Below are positions 45,875-57,200 of a stretch of DNA of 64,000 bases, one piece after another (the stretch's first letter is position 1; each line of letters opens with the position of its first letter). Source of the stretch: Toxonevra muliebris (Eukaryota > Arthropoda > Insecta > Diptera > Pallopteridae); assembly GCA_963691655.1 (NCBI GenBank), contig OY829330.1, forward strand, positions 16,588,815-16,652,814, written 5' to 3'. The notes under the pieces were generated by a model. The model did no database searches. It was not told the DNA's origin and was given only the letters and a program-made list of their open reading frames with translations. A program made the translations under genes and the position numbers.

Positions 45875-46125
45875 TTATTTTTGTCCACCGACGAAGCACT
45901 GTGCGTCGATGTAAACGTGACATCGTACTCCAATATCTTCCCGCAATATATCGTCTATTGCTCTTTGAAATATACTGGGTGCGTTTTTTAAACCGAATGG
46001 TAATGTGGAAAATTCATATTTTCCGTTGTTAACAGAAAATGCTATTTTTTCACGATCGCTTTCTGCAAGTAGAAGTTGATGAAAGCCAAATTTAAGGTCA
46101 ATTGTCGTAAAATATTTCTGTAGAA
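45875..46125 (-). pseudogene. Gypsy-class RT fragment, minus strand
   Basis: The minus-strand frame carries the LTR-retrotransposon RT palm: the first catalytic Asp block, the LPFGLKNAP motif and the run-up to the YIDD box. The frame leaves the family consensus at the second Asp of that box (near 45908). Same strand and same class as the integrase remnant, so probably the same original element. Catalytically broken. Confidence 0.7.
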
Positions 46126-46209
46126 AAGTTTTCTGTAACAATAGCAAAAAATATGTCCATATTTTGTCCTCATAAAAAAACAAACAAACAAGGAAAAGTA
46201 GAACCAAGA

Positions 46210-47320
46210 AGGTGTTTGTAAATTTGTCGTTAAACCTGACGTTGGCGTTTGTTTTGTTATTTGTGTATGCAGATAATTCATTAGATAATGCCGATAGATA
46301 CCGTTACTTATGTCTTCTGTCTCTCTCTCACTTATTATTTTCTTCCGCTTAAGAAATGATTTTTGCAACTATGAATGCAATGCTTTGCTCCATGAGCGAA
46401 TTTTAAAAAATATAGATGGCTTCCGGTATTTATGATTTGAGCTTTTGCTCAATAAGACCACGCATATCACTTGAAAGCGCATGCGATCTTTCGGAAAGGT
46501 AAATAATTTGCGGTTGTTTTTATATTGATCGAATAATAAATAGCATGACAGAAGAATTAAGAAGGTAGATGCATTTAGACAAGTAAGAGGAACTTTGACA
46601 ATTGGGAAAACATTTGTTTTGATACTATAATTCTTTTTGCAACAGCGTTGTATTTTCATGGTTCAATTTTTAAGTGAAAATTTATAAGAAAATAATTTGC
46701 ATAGTATTGCATGTACATAGGAAGAATTAGTTGCTACTTTTTATATTAGTTATTAACATGTTCAAGGTATTTGCTAACAAAAGAAACAAATTTAAATAAC
46801 ATTATTTATAACTTTTTTATCATAAATAAAATTTATTATTTAGTATTAAGAAGTAAAAGAAGTATTGATAATCTACTACTAACTCTCTATTTTGGACCCA
46901 TTTCAAAAAATGCATCACTAAAATGTTCCTCTTACTTGTCAAAAATTCAAAATGACTACTTTTTGAAAAAATGCATCTATCTCTAAATACTTCTACCATG
47001 ATAAATAGTGCAATTAAGAAGGGGCGAGATATTGAAGGAGCGAAAAGAGCTGAACCTGAAGAAAGGTTTATCAAGGAAAGGTGGGTCGATTTGGCTAAAA
47101 TCATAATTGAGAGGAATTGAGTGGATGTAGACAGACAAAACGCATGTTACGTGCTGTCATTGAAATATGAGCGTCGGGTTGTTTGTTTACATTTTAGTAA
47201 GTGAAAAATTGTGAAAAAGTGTGTAGTAAGTAATTAATGAATGTAAAATTAAATAATAAATTAATGTATCTATACTATTTTTATATGTATATTTATAAAT
47301 AAATTAAGGAAATTTTAAGT
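46210..47320. other. AT-rich stretch, no supported feature
   Basis: No frame shows a family signature. Short frames at 46369-46659 and 46820-47104 are AT-driven. Confidence 0.5.
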
Positions 47321-48021
47321 TTAAGGGGTATTCTACCCGAGATGGTCCGAAAAATCGATTTTTTTTTATTTAATATTTAGACAACGATGTTAATGATGTA
47401 GACAACGAGTTTTATGAGAAAGCAGAGGGAGCAATGATCCTGGAATCGCTGATTCACCGTAAGTTACATCATTTTTAAGTACCATGTTTAAACTCGTTTT
47501 TCTCGAAACCACTTTTTTCGGGACGGTGGACACGCTTCACACAAAACCACTTGGTCAATTGACTTGAAATTTTACAAGGCTACTAAGCAAATGTATAGGT
47601 ATGGCCTTATCTAGGATTATAGCGAAAGCATTTGTTTAACTAATGTTTTTAATGCAAAATATAAACAAAAACAGGGCAAAAAATCGTCATTTTTTTTCAT
47701 ACGTCTGATTTAAATTGAAGAAAAATTTTCTTTTCTTTTCCCTAGATGAGGCGATAGCAGGAAGTCTCACGATTACAAAATGGGTTACATTTTGTGTTTC
47801 AGAATATTTAAACCGGAGATATCATGTCCACCATGGAGCAACTATTTTCGGCAGGCTCAAGTTCGAGGCGTCGAATGAACCATTATTAACAAAGATAGTT
47901 TTAACATTAAAAACGAAAATTATTGTTCAAAACCTCGAATAAAAATATTGAAAAGCTTTTCATTTACAACGATTTGAAAACATCGATATTTCGCACCATC
48001 TCGGGTATAATACCCTCTTAA
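47321..48021. mobile_element. TTAA-flanked element with ~36-bp inverted ends
   Basis: TTAA at 47321-47324 and 48018-48021 flanks ends GGGGTATTCTACCCGAGATG and (inverted) GAGGGTATTATACCCGAGATG. A frame inside (47715-47942) has no recognised domain, so the 693-bp element looks non-autonomous. TTAA targets suggest a piggyBac-like source. Confidence 0.7.
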
Positions 48022-48107
48022 GCTACAAAATAAAATGAAATAAATACGTAAAAAAAAAATATTAAAAATGTGAAAGTGCCTATAATTCTTTTAAACACAA
48101 AAATATA

Positions 48108-48344
48108 TCGCTGCCTTAATTTGCTAAGGCTCTAACATCAAATTTTTCAATATAGATTTTTTTATGGGTTTTGATAAACCGTGCCCACTTTCATCTGTAG
48201 AGACCTACACCGAAAACTTACGATCTTTTCTATTAGTTTAATTTGCAAATTCTCGAAACAGTACTCCAGATACAAAAATGTTTTTTACTTGTCCTGTAAA
48301 ATTTGGAAACCGCGTGTTAGGGCTTTAGCAAATAAAGGCAGCAC
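48108..48344. mobile_element. TA-type MITE, copy 2
   Basis: It is homologous end to end with the MITE at 32216-32458. The left terminus TCGCTGCCTTAATTTGC and the right ...TTTAGCAAATAAAGGCAGC are inverted. TA precedes the left end (48106-48107); the right flank has decayed. It lies 87 bp from the TTAA element. Confidence 0.65.
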
Positions 48345-48445
48345 AGATTTTCTTCTCGTTGAAATTTTACACTTTCCAAATATGTTAAAAAAAGTTCATT
48401 GCAAATTAGTGACCAGAACCACCCTCTCCAAGTTTTCAGTTTAAG

Positions 48446-48541
48446 ATGGATACGGAGAAACTTATCGAGCTGGTCTGGGAATACAAGGTGTTTGTGCCAG
48501 ATGTAAATCCCGATACAAGTACATACTTTCAAGAATATTAG
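48446..48541 (+). pseudogene. MADF-like domain N-terminal fragment
   Basis: The 31-codon frame starts MDTEKLIELVWEYK and continues VNPDT..YF before TAG at 48539-48541. This is the start pattern of MADF DNA-binding domains (L-I-x-x-V-x-x-x-P/K...Y). Nothing recognisable follows in frame. A separate unrecognised 83-aa frame lies at 48699-48950. Confidence 0.35.
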
Positions 48542-49192
48542 CAAGGGCCAGAATCCGGGTATCTCCGCTGAGCATTGGAGGGTTTACAGTTGTCCTGGGA
48601 AATATGACTTGGTGTTGATGAAGATCCACTTGTGACGCTTGAGAGACGTAATTTAAAGCCGTACTTCTTTACTGGTAGACCAATCTGCAAATCCAGGATT
48701 GGAATATTTGAAAGGACTCATGGGAATATACAACCTAAAACGCGTTAAGGAATGTATGAACATAGCTAACAACTACCTAATAATCAACTATCCTTACAAA
48801 ATGGGAATTCTTTCTAATGACCTATGTAGGTTCGGAGAAAAGATAAAGAATCTACGAAGTACATCTCAGGACAGTGTCCTGCACTTACACATACTCGAAG
48901 AACGGTTCTGGGAGGCCATCAAATACCAGACGCCAATCTGTTCTACATAGAAGTAGGATCAATACTAAAATTTCTAGAAGAGGTTAAAATTATGCAAGTA
49001 CTGAGTCCTTGAATGGCACGGTAGATCTTATGGGGCCCAGTGCATTCCTTAACAAAAATATTAATATGCTCTTTATGTATGTACATAGACTTAGTCTGCT
49101 TTAGGATAAAAGCTCCTACCGATTAATACGCTCTAAATTCGGAGTTGCTGATATTATTTTAATAACATTTATTTTTTCTGTTTTACTTGCAG

Positions 49193-49502
49193 TGTTAAGC
49201 TTTTATCATTACTCAACCTGCTGTGTAATACCACACAAACGACATCAATACAAATGCGTGATGCTTGTTACGGATGTTTTTTTCGAGCTGGTAGCATTGT
49301 AAACGGTCCGACACAATTATCATCCCTAAATGATTGCGCTAGACTATATATTACCACATCGGTGTATGCTACATGTGCGGCAAATCTACAAGCTATTGTT
49401 GATGGTAATCGACCAGCACCACCCGATCCAGCTGCAGGATTTTGTTACACAGGCTATTGTGATTTTGTACGCTGCGTACGACGTATCAATGCACAGCAAT
49501 TG
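49193..49502 (+). CDS. Internal exon of an apparent host gene: cysteine-rich, probably secreted protein
   Basis: A strong 3' splice site (TTTTTTCTGTTTTACTTGCAG, ending 49192) precedes a 310-bp open exon that ends at a 5' splice site (TTG|GTAAGA, GT at 49503). Phase: one base, then codons from 49194, closing on a codon boundary. The product begins with a hydrophobic run (VKLLSLLNLL), then has eight cysteines, DACYGCFFRAGSI, NDCARLY, a Pro-rich bend, and FCYTGYCDFVRCVRR. This suggests a signal peptide and a disulfide-bonded extracellular domain. I do not recognise the family. GC content and codon use differ from the TE debris around it. Other exons are not visible. Confidence 0.6.
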
Positions 49503-49756
49503 GTAAGATTTGCATAAGGTGGCGGACAAAAGTCTACGTACGACCGCCATTTCTGCTATCTGACGAGTCCAAAAGTAATATAAAGAAAAGTAGTGATGTA
49601 GTTTTGTTTTAAATCTATTTTTATTAATATATAACCAAAAAATTAACATGCTGCCATATAAACTTAAAAAATTATTCACAAAAGCTGAAAAAAATCATTG
49701 ACAAAAGTCTACATACTTGAAAATAAAAAAGAATTACTTCATGAAGGAACTAAACG

Positions 49757-50021
49757 TTACGCAAAACTTAATTTAATATTTGATTGGGCATCTATAACTG
49801 CCTGTAAGCATCTGGGCATTGAAGCAACTAAATTATTTATCTCACTGGTCGTAATTCGTTGCCACTCCTCCTGTAGCTTCTGTTTCAGTATTGGAACACT
49901 AGCAACGCCATATTTCGTTATCTTACGTTCCAAAACCTCCGAAACATGCTCAATAACATTCAAGACCGGGCTTTGAGGTGGTGACTTCAATTGCCGTGGG
50001 GCATAGTAGAGCAGCCAGTCC
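49757..50021 (-). pseudogene. Tc1-like transposase, C-terminal part
   Basis: The minus-strand frame DWLLYYAPRQLKSPPQSPVLN...EVLERKITKYGV...RRL-type end is the terminal third of a Tc1 transposase. SPPQSPVLNVIEH holds the region of the third catalytic acidic residue, and the Glu position (NVIEH) is present. The upstream half resumes at 52598 across the piggyBac insertion, with the codons bridging at TTAA. Confidence 0.8.
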
Positions 50022-50274
50022 TTAACCCTGGAAGGACATGCTTCGTCGAATCGACGACGCATGTTTACGCATGTTTATAGTTTTTGTTTCTAAATTTTGT
50101 TCGTATTGGGCTGGTTTTTCATACAGCGCCAGTCGTGAGCAAGCTGTTGCTGTGTGCAGAAGTTCAACTGAATATACATTATGAAAGTATGAAACGACGA
50201 AGCATGACCTTTATGTAACTTTTGCAATTTGAGATGGTGTTTCTTATGTTATAGTTTTTGTTGTTGGAATGCGA

Positions 50275-50945
50275 AATGAGCACGATAAAGTAATTGAATG
50301 ATCAGGAAACTGAAAAATTTCTTGTTGGTGAGTGACGAAGACCACTAACCACACAGAGGAGGTTCAAAATGAAAGTTTGGAAGATGCAAGTTTGTCAATG
50401 GAGGCATCCGATTTAGACTAAAACGATGTGCCTCTATGTAGAGGTATATCATTATTAAAGACAAAGTAGAAAATAATTTCGTTAATCGCATCAATTATGC
50501 ACAGAAAACAACCATAAATGTATGTACAAAAAGCAAAATCATGGGAAAAATATTTTGTTTCAGGTTCGAGGACCGATTCGGCAATGCAAAAATATTACTG
50601 AATATTTTGGAATATTAAACATGACTTTTTTATGCCAATTACGCCCACATGTTTTAAATAAAACAAAACCCCCCAATCGCATTTTTTTTCTAAAAAAAAA
50701 TCTGTCTTTGTCGAAAGCCAATTGACTGATGGGCTTACAAATACCAACTTTGACTACGTCGGTGCAAATAATATTAAAAATGGAATCCCAACTGATGATG
50801 AGAATACTGAACAAATAAATCCTGAAAAAATAGAATGATTTGTGCCATTTGTCCCTCTTCTAAGCGACGAATGACAAAATCGTCCAGTTCAAAATGTAAT
50901 AAAAGCTTGTGCGAGAAGCACAAAATAGAGCTCTGTGCCTCTTGC
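50275..50945 (+). pseudogene. piggyBac transposase remnant (N-terminus and C-terminal cysteine domain)
   Basis: An acidic N-terminal-like stretch (SLEDASLSMEASDLD, near 50375-50420) is followed by debris and the C-terminal cysteine-rich domain at 50841-50945: CAIC...SKCNKSLCEKH..ELCASC, the cross-brace pattern of piggyBac transposases. The catalytic DDD core is missing. The mariner has inserted immediately after the last Cys codon. Confidence 0.65.
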
Positions 50946-50950
50946 ATATA

Positions 50951-52230
50951 TTGGGAGTATGAATGTATAAGCTCGTAATTGTGACTAACTTCATATCTAT
51001 CATACGCGCCATTTTTTTGACATTGACAGCTATTCTATCTCGAAGAGCTATATAAATATATATATAAATACTATAAGAATTGATCTGTCAAATAATTTTC
51101 ATAATTTTACAAAAGTGTTTTACTATAGCTGAAAATGTCGAATTTCGTGCCAACAAAACTACATTTGCGGGAAGTTTTAATTTGCTTCTTCCATTTAAAG
51201 AAAAACGCAACTGAAGCACATCGTTTACTCACTATAGACGTTAGAATGTGTCAGGTGTGGTATGCCCGTTTCAAAAGTTTTGATTTTGATGTTGAAGACA
51301 GGGAACGTTCAGGCGGCCCGAAAAAGTTCGAAGATGAAGAATTGAAGGCATTACTCGAAGAAGATTCATGTCAAACGCAACAAGAACTTGCAGAATCTTT
51401 AGAAGTTGATCAATCAACCATTTAACTAAACGAATAAAAGCATTGGGAATGATTCAAAAGCAAGGAAATTGGGTGCCGTACGAATTGAAGCCGAGAGACG
51501 TCGAACGACGATTTTTCACATGTGAACTGCTGATTGAACGACAGAAAAGAAAGGGTTTTCTGCATCGTATTGTGACTGGTGATGAAAAGAGGATACGTTA
51601 CGATAACCCAAAGCGTAAAAAATCATGGGGACCGCCCGGACATGCATCAACATCAACGACAAAGCCGAACATCCATGGATCCAAGCTCATGTTGTGTATT
51701 TTGTGGGATATGAAAGGTGTCGTGTATTATGAGCTGTTGAAACCGAATGAAACGATCATTGGCGACCGCTACCGACTACAATTGATGCGTTTGAGCCGAG
51801 CATTAAAGGATAAGAGGCCAGAATATGAGAATAGACACGACGAAGTTATTCTTCAGCACGACAATGCTCGGCCGCATGTTGCAAGGCAAGTAAAAACATA
51901 CTTGGAAACGCTGAAATGGGAAGTGCTATCCCACCCGCCGTATTTTCCAGACATTGCTCCTTCTAAGTACCATTTGTTCCGATCGATGACACATGGCCTG
52001 GCTGAACAGCACTTCCGTTCTTTCGAAGAACTCAAAAAATGGGTCGATTCGTGGACAGCCTCAAAAGATGAGAAGTTCTTTCGACGCGGAATCCGTATGC
52101 TACCAGAAAGATGGGAAAACATTGTGGCTAACGATGGACAATACTTCAAAGAATAAATTTATAATCACTTTTTCACAATAAATGTCCAAATTACGAAAAA
52201 AAATACGAGTTTATACATTCATACTCCCAA
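50951..52230 (+). mobile_element. Mariner (irritans-type) element, full length
   Basis: The ends TTGGGAGTATGAATGTATAA and (inverted) TTGGGAGTATGAATGTATAA are flanked by TA at 50949-50950 and 52231-52232. At 1280 bp it is full length. It is the innermost layer of the nest, so it is the youngest insertion there. Confidence 0.9.
51135..52156 (+). pseudogene. irritans-type mariner transposase, frameshifted, third catalytic Asp lost
   Basis: The N-terminal DNA-binding part (51135-51425) and catalytic part (51443-52156) are separated by an apparent 2-bp insertion near 51426. The signature VEDRERSGGPKKFEDEEL and the catalytic TGDEK and LQHDNARPH blocks are present. The third Asp, 35 residues after the second, is Lys (APSKYHLF for APSDYHLF). 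YSPD has become YFPD and the Trp after GDEK is Arg. The end, WENIVANDGQYF, is standard. The protein cannot be an active transposase. Confidence 0.88.
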
Positions 52231-52597
52231 TAATAAAACTTGATTCTCATAAAAACTCGTTCCTTTTTAGTTCAGTATATTACTTTTAAGATGCAAACTC
52301 ATTTAATGAATTATATGTGCCTTAAGTTACTTTTTTTTGTACTTAAATGTACAGCGTTTTGTTAAACAAGCCTAATGAACTAAATCTGTGAAAATCTAAT
52401 TTATAAATAAATATTATTAACAAAAAATGCCCGTTGTTGTTTTTCTATATGTTAAATTAACCAAATAATTGAAAACAATCAACTTTCAAAGTTGTTGATG
52501 CATAGGTCATGTGTATGACCACTTTGAATAATGCCGTCGTCGTTTCGACGAAGAATGACCTTTACGATTAAAAAAGAACATGTACTTCCAGGGTTAA

Positions 52598-53286
52598 TAA
52601 TGTGAGCGGTGTGTTTCGGATTATTCCAAAATGCATTTATATTGATAACGATCCATATTGCCTTTAATAAACACTAAATTTCCTACTCCAGACGCTGCGA
52701 CAGCCCCCCATCGCACTGCCCCCACCATGCTTGACAGTAGGAACTAAGTGTTTCGGGTCCATTGCTGTATTAGCTTTTCTCCAAACTTTACCTCTTCCAT
52801 CGCTTCCCAATATGCTTTATTTAGGCTCATCTGTGAATAACACCCGCTTCTAGAAATCGATTCCTTTGTCCTTATGGTTTTCGGCGAATCCCAAATGAAG
52901 TTTGCCGTTTTTTCACTTATAAGGGGCTTCTTGCGAGGAATTCTGCGGTGAAAACCGTCATTGTTCAAAGTTCTTGTAACTGCTCTTGGATGCGCAACCT
53001 TATCTAATCATATTGCTAGCTCTTGGACCAACTTAGTGGCATGCACTTTCGGATTTTTATCGATTTATTTAAAAATAATGAAGACATCCCTGCGACTTAG
53101 CTTCTTTGGGCAACCACTACGCGGTTTATTTTCAACATTCCGTGTTTTTAAAATTACTGAATATGGTTTGAACTGTCGATTTACTTAAATTCAGTAATGT
53201 GGATATTTCACCAATCGATTTTTTAAATTTCTATATTTTATAACTTACTTTCGCACATCAGTTGAAATTTCTTTTCGCGCAGCCAT
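52598..53286 (-). pseudogene. Tc1-like transposase, N-terminal and central part
   Basis: From an ATG at 53286 (MAARKEISTDVRK) through several stops I read PRSGCPKKLSRRDVF, HATKLVQEL, RRIPRKKPLISEKT, GVGNLVFIKGNMDRYQY and, just before the TTAA at 52594-52597, the NNPKHTAHI block with the second catalytic Asp changed to Asn. The gene continues at 50021 after the piggyBac insertion. Confidence 0.75.
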
Positions 53287-53880
53287 TGCCACAACTATAC
53301 ACTGCTTGAACTCTACACTGCTTGATCTAGACTACAACTTAATACAATTCATTCGAAGCCTAATAAAAAGCATAAACGCAAAATTAAACAAACGATACTT
53401 TTCCTTTATTTTCCAGAAGCACAAAATAACATAAAGCTTGGCATCCTACTCGACATATACATACTCGTATGTAGACTTTTGTCAATGCTTTTTTTCCAGT
53501 TTTTCATGAATAATTTTTTAAATTTATATTGAACCATTTTAATTTTTTGGTTATATATTAATAAAAATAGATTTAAAACAAAACTACATCACTACTTTTC
53601 TTTATATTACTTTTGGACTCATCAGATAGCAGAAATGGATTTTGCAGTTTTGTATATATTATATTTTAGCATTTACTTAAAGTTACAATCCTGGAACGAC
53701 AAATCTTTCTTTTAAGAAAATCAAATACTTGTACTACAGACCAATGTTGATATTTTAAGTTTTTTGAAAGGGCCTAAATTATGTAAAAATTTTACCTTTT
53801 TGAGTCCGATTGTACCTAAAAGATGTATGATATAATTTTCCACATAATTCAAATACGTTACGCTCATAGATTTCATAGCC

Positions 53881-54164
53881 ATGGGTAAGGGTGAAAAAGC
53901 TGACATATTCTGAACAGAAAATAATCAGAATTTTGAGAGACGCGAATTATTCCAACAGGCAAATTGCGAACAGAATCTGCAGGAGTGTGGGAGTAATAGT
54001 AAATTTTTTGAAGGCAAGACTGATGCTCATAAGACATGTTATTTTTTCGGGTGAAAAAAGTTTAATCTAGAAGGGCCGAACTGTTACAGTTGTTATTGGC
54101 ATAATTTGAACAAACACTGCGTTGTACGGTCAAAATGCTATTTCGGTGGAGGAACTGTAATGTT
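53881..54164 (+). pseudogene. Tc3-like transposase, left part, split by the LOA element
   Basis: Starting at ATG 53881, KKLTYSEQKIIRILRDANYS and NRQIANRICRSVGVIVNFLK form the Tc3-like HTH. A large internal deletion then joins to the catalytic region (GEKKFNLEGP, WHNLNKHCVV, FGGGT). The frame breaks at the LOA insertion exactly in the GGGTVMFWG motif and resumes at 60272. Confidence 0.75.
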
Positions 54165-54247
54165 ATTATTATTATTATTATTAGTATTAGAGGAGCCCAA
54201 CCAGGCAGGCACTGCGACCTAAAAGATCTTTTGTGCCATTCCCCATT

Positions 54248-57200
54248 TTATGACAAAAGACGTTCGGCTGACCTAATAAAAGTCAAGACATCTTTCGTTG
54301 AAGAAGATTTCATGTGATCAGCCGTCAAAAACGAATAATCAAAGATTCTTCCTCTGAGCCGAGCCAAGGCCGGACACTCACACAGAATGTGAAGTGTCGT
54401 CTCGTCATCTTCCATACATAGACGACATTCTGTCTCATTGGACAGACCTATTTTGCTTAGGTGATATCTGAGCCCATGGTGTCCAGACATGTAGCCCACC
54501 AATAGCCTAAGGTCAGGTTTGGAATAAGAAATGGGCTGATTTTGGGCAAGCGGAATGGTGAGAGCTTTTGCCTGTCTTAAACCCGGGATAGAGTTCCAAT
54601 ACTCTAGCCATTTTGCCTTAGACCACTCCTCAACGATAGATTTCGTAGAGGCCCAGCCGATTCCGCAAAACGGATCGGGGCCGAAGTGCTTGGTAGATGA
54701 ACCTTGCCTAGCCAGTTCATCGGCGGCTTCATTACCAGCGATGTCACGGTGGCCGGGTACCCAACAAAGCGTAACTTTGTTACGGGTAGACAAGCGCTGG
54801 AGACTATCAAAACACTCTTTCACCAGTTTAGATGAAAAACTCCATGAAGAGAGTGCTAAGAGAGCCGCCTGGCTATCTGAGAAAATTACAATATTTGCGC
54901 CTTTAAGACCTTTATACAGGTTTAAATTAGCGCAGGTCTCAATTGCGTATATTTCGGCTTGAAAGACACTGGGCCAAATACCCAGAGGGATTGAGATTCT
55001 AGTATTGGGTCCAGCAACTCCGGCACCAGAACCACAGTCCATTTTCGAGCCGTCTGTATACCAATTGAGAGCAAAGGGACCGAAATCGGGACATTGGCCA
55101 TCCCATTCGGACCTGGAAGGAAGAATGATGTTGAATTTCCTACCGAAACATAGATCCCTAACCATATAGTCCGATACAGTACATATGGGAGTGTTAGGGA
55201 TTTCGTCAAGAATGCTCAGGTGACCATAGTTGCCTTCCAGTAAGCTTGACGATATACGCAGCCGCAAAGCAGTATTTGCAGCTGTTTTCTTGATGAAAAT
55301 GTGTAATGGCACCAGGCCAATCAACGCTTCAATGGCAGGAGTTGGACAGGTGCGCATAGCTCCAGTTATGGAGACGCAAGCAAGCCTTTGGAGCTTGTTA
55401 AGTTTGGTGATGGCCGAGCCCTGCATGACTTTGGGCCACCACACTAGAGCCGCATAGGCTATGACAGGTCTAACTATCATGGTGTAGAGCCAAAAGATCA
55501 TCTTAGGAGTAAGACCCCATGTTTTACCAAAGAGTCTTTTGCAGGCCCAGAAAGCCCTAGTGGTTTTTAAGAGGACAGTGTGTAAGTGAGTGTTCCAGTT
55601 TAGTCGTTTGTCAAGCGTGATGCCTAAATATTTGACCTCATCAGAGTACACAATAACAGTGTCTTGTATGGAAATGGGACCGAGGTCCAGTTTGTATCTC
55701 TTAGTAAAGGGAATAAGAACTGCTTTGTTGGGATTGATTGATAGGCCTTCTACGGCGCACCAATTTGAAACCAATAGGAGAGCTGATTTCATCACCTCCG
55801 TGATGGTTGAATCATACTTTCCAGAGACGATGATTACCAAATCATCCGCATAACCGATGGCCTCAAAACCAGACTCATCTAGTTTAGTCAAAAGGTCATC
55901 AATTACTAAGGACCACAACAGAGGTGATAGAACACCGCCTTGTGGGCAGCCTTTTACAGCCTTAGTGCACACAGTGGCTTTGCCTAGCGTGGATGAGATT
56001 TCACGCTTCCTCAGCATGGCATCCACCCAGGCAATGGATTGGGAATCAATACCCTTACATTCCAGAGCTTTGGAAATAGAACCGAATCCAGTATTGTCGA
56101 AGGCACCCTCAATGTCAAGGAAAGCACAGAGCGCAATCTCTTTGGATCGAAAGGTTTTTTCAATTTTACTGACAAGGCAATGTAATGCGACTTCGGTCGA
56201 TTTACCCTTAATGTAAGCAAACTGCGTTCGATGAAGAGGTATCGAGCTTGCAAGTTTGCTTCTAAAGTGTAAATCAAGCAGTTTTTCCATGGTTTTAAGC
56301 AGGAAAGACGTGAGGCTTATAGGCCTGTAAGATTTAGGGAGTTCCAGAGGCCTATTGCCTTGTTTGGGAATGAAGACGACAACCACATTCCTCCAAGAAC
56401 TTGGAATGTATCCCCAATTGAAACTTGCCCTAAACAGTTTAACTAGGTGGTCAAGGATGGTTTCCAGACAGTTCTGCAACATTGCTGAAAAGATCCTGTC
56501 ACCCCCTGGGGATTTATAAGGTTTAAAAGAGGCCACTGCCCATTTAACCTTATTCCGGTCAAAAATGACCCCTGAAAGGCTCTTCGTCCTATTGGAGAAG
56601 CAGATCCTATGATCATGTACTTCAGGAGAGGACGGAGTAACTTCCGTAGAAGACCCCGGAAAATGAACATGAAGTAAAGTTTCCAGAGTCACGCGGTGAT
56701 TGGCAGTAAAAGTGCCATCATGCTTTTTGAGGAGACCAACCCCATTAGAAGAGTCTTTGGCGAAAACCCTTTGAAGACGTGCTGCCTCAGGCAGCGAGGA
56801 GATACTCTCACAGTGTCTTCTCCAGCAATCGCGTTTTGACTTCCTAATTTCTGTATTGTACTCCGTCAGTGCAACCCTATATTCATTCCACTGCTTTGTA
56901 CGTTTTGATTTATTGAATAACTTCCTGACATGCTTGCGCATATCTGACAGCTGATTGTTCCACCAGGGTACCTTGCGCACCATTTTAGTTGTAGGAACGA
57001 AATTGCTGTCTTGATAGGAAGAAATTAGCACATTATTGAGCTGAGTTGCTACCTCTTCCAGTTCATCGACTGAGCTGATGGAGGTAGCAATGGAATCTAT
57101 CTTTGTGCCCACAATGGCTTGGAACAGACTCCAATTAGTCCGTCTAGGATTAATTACATTAGCAAGGAGCTCAGTACGTCCTGGAATGTCAAAAACTATG

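Larger units (their letters stand above)
50026..52593. mobile_element. piggyBac-like element, hosting a mariner
   Basis: TTAA duplications lie at 50022-50025 and 52594-52597. The ends CCCTGGAAGGACATG and (inverted) CCCTGGAAGTACATG match. Subterminal TTCGTCGAATCGACGACG is mirrored near 52540-52560. Without the mariner it is ~1.3 kb, so it is internally deleted. Confidence 0.85.
49517..53638 (-). mobile_element. Tc1-like element with long IR/DR ends, in the exon's intron
   Basis: It starts 14 bp after the splice donor at a TA (49515-49516). The inverted repeats are ~190-220 bp (left 49548-49740; right ~53460-53638). The left repeat has two copies of GACAAAAGTCTAC (outer 49525 and inner ~49700), the IR/DR layout of S/Minos-like Tc1 elements. 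The outermost ~31 bp are missing on the right. A piggyBac-like element is inserted inside its transposase gene. Confidence 0.8.

Noticed and set aside
49757..50062. 101-aa minus-strand ORF read as one protein
   Set aside because: Its first ~12 residues are the piggyBac end translated into the Tc1 frame; the real Tc1 part ends at the TTAA.
50925..50945. Helitron 5' end because of AAAATAGAGCTCTGT shared with 30641
   Set aside because: Here it encodes the piggyBac cysteine domain; no TC start or CTAG end fits.
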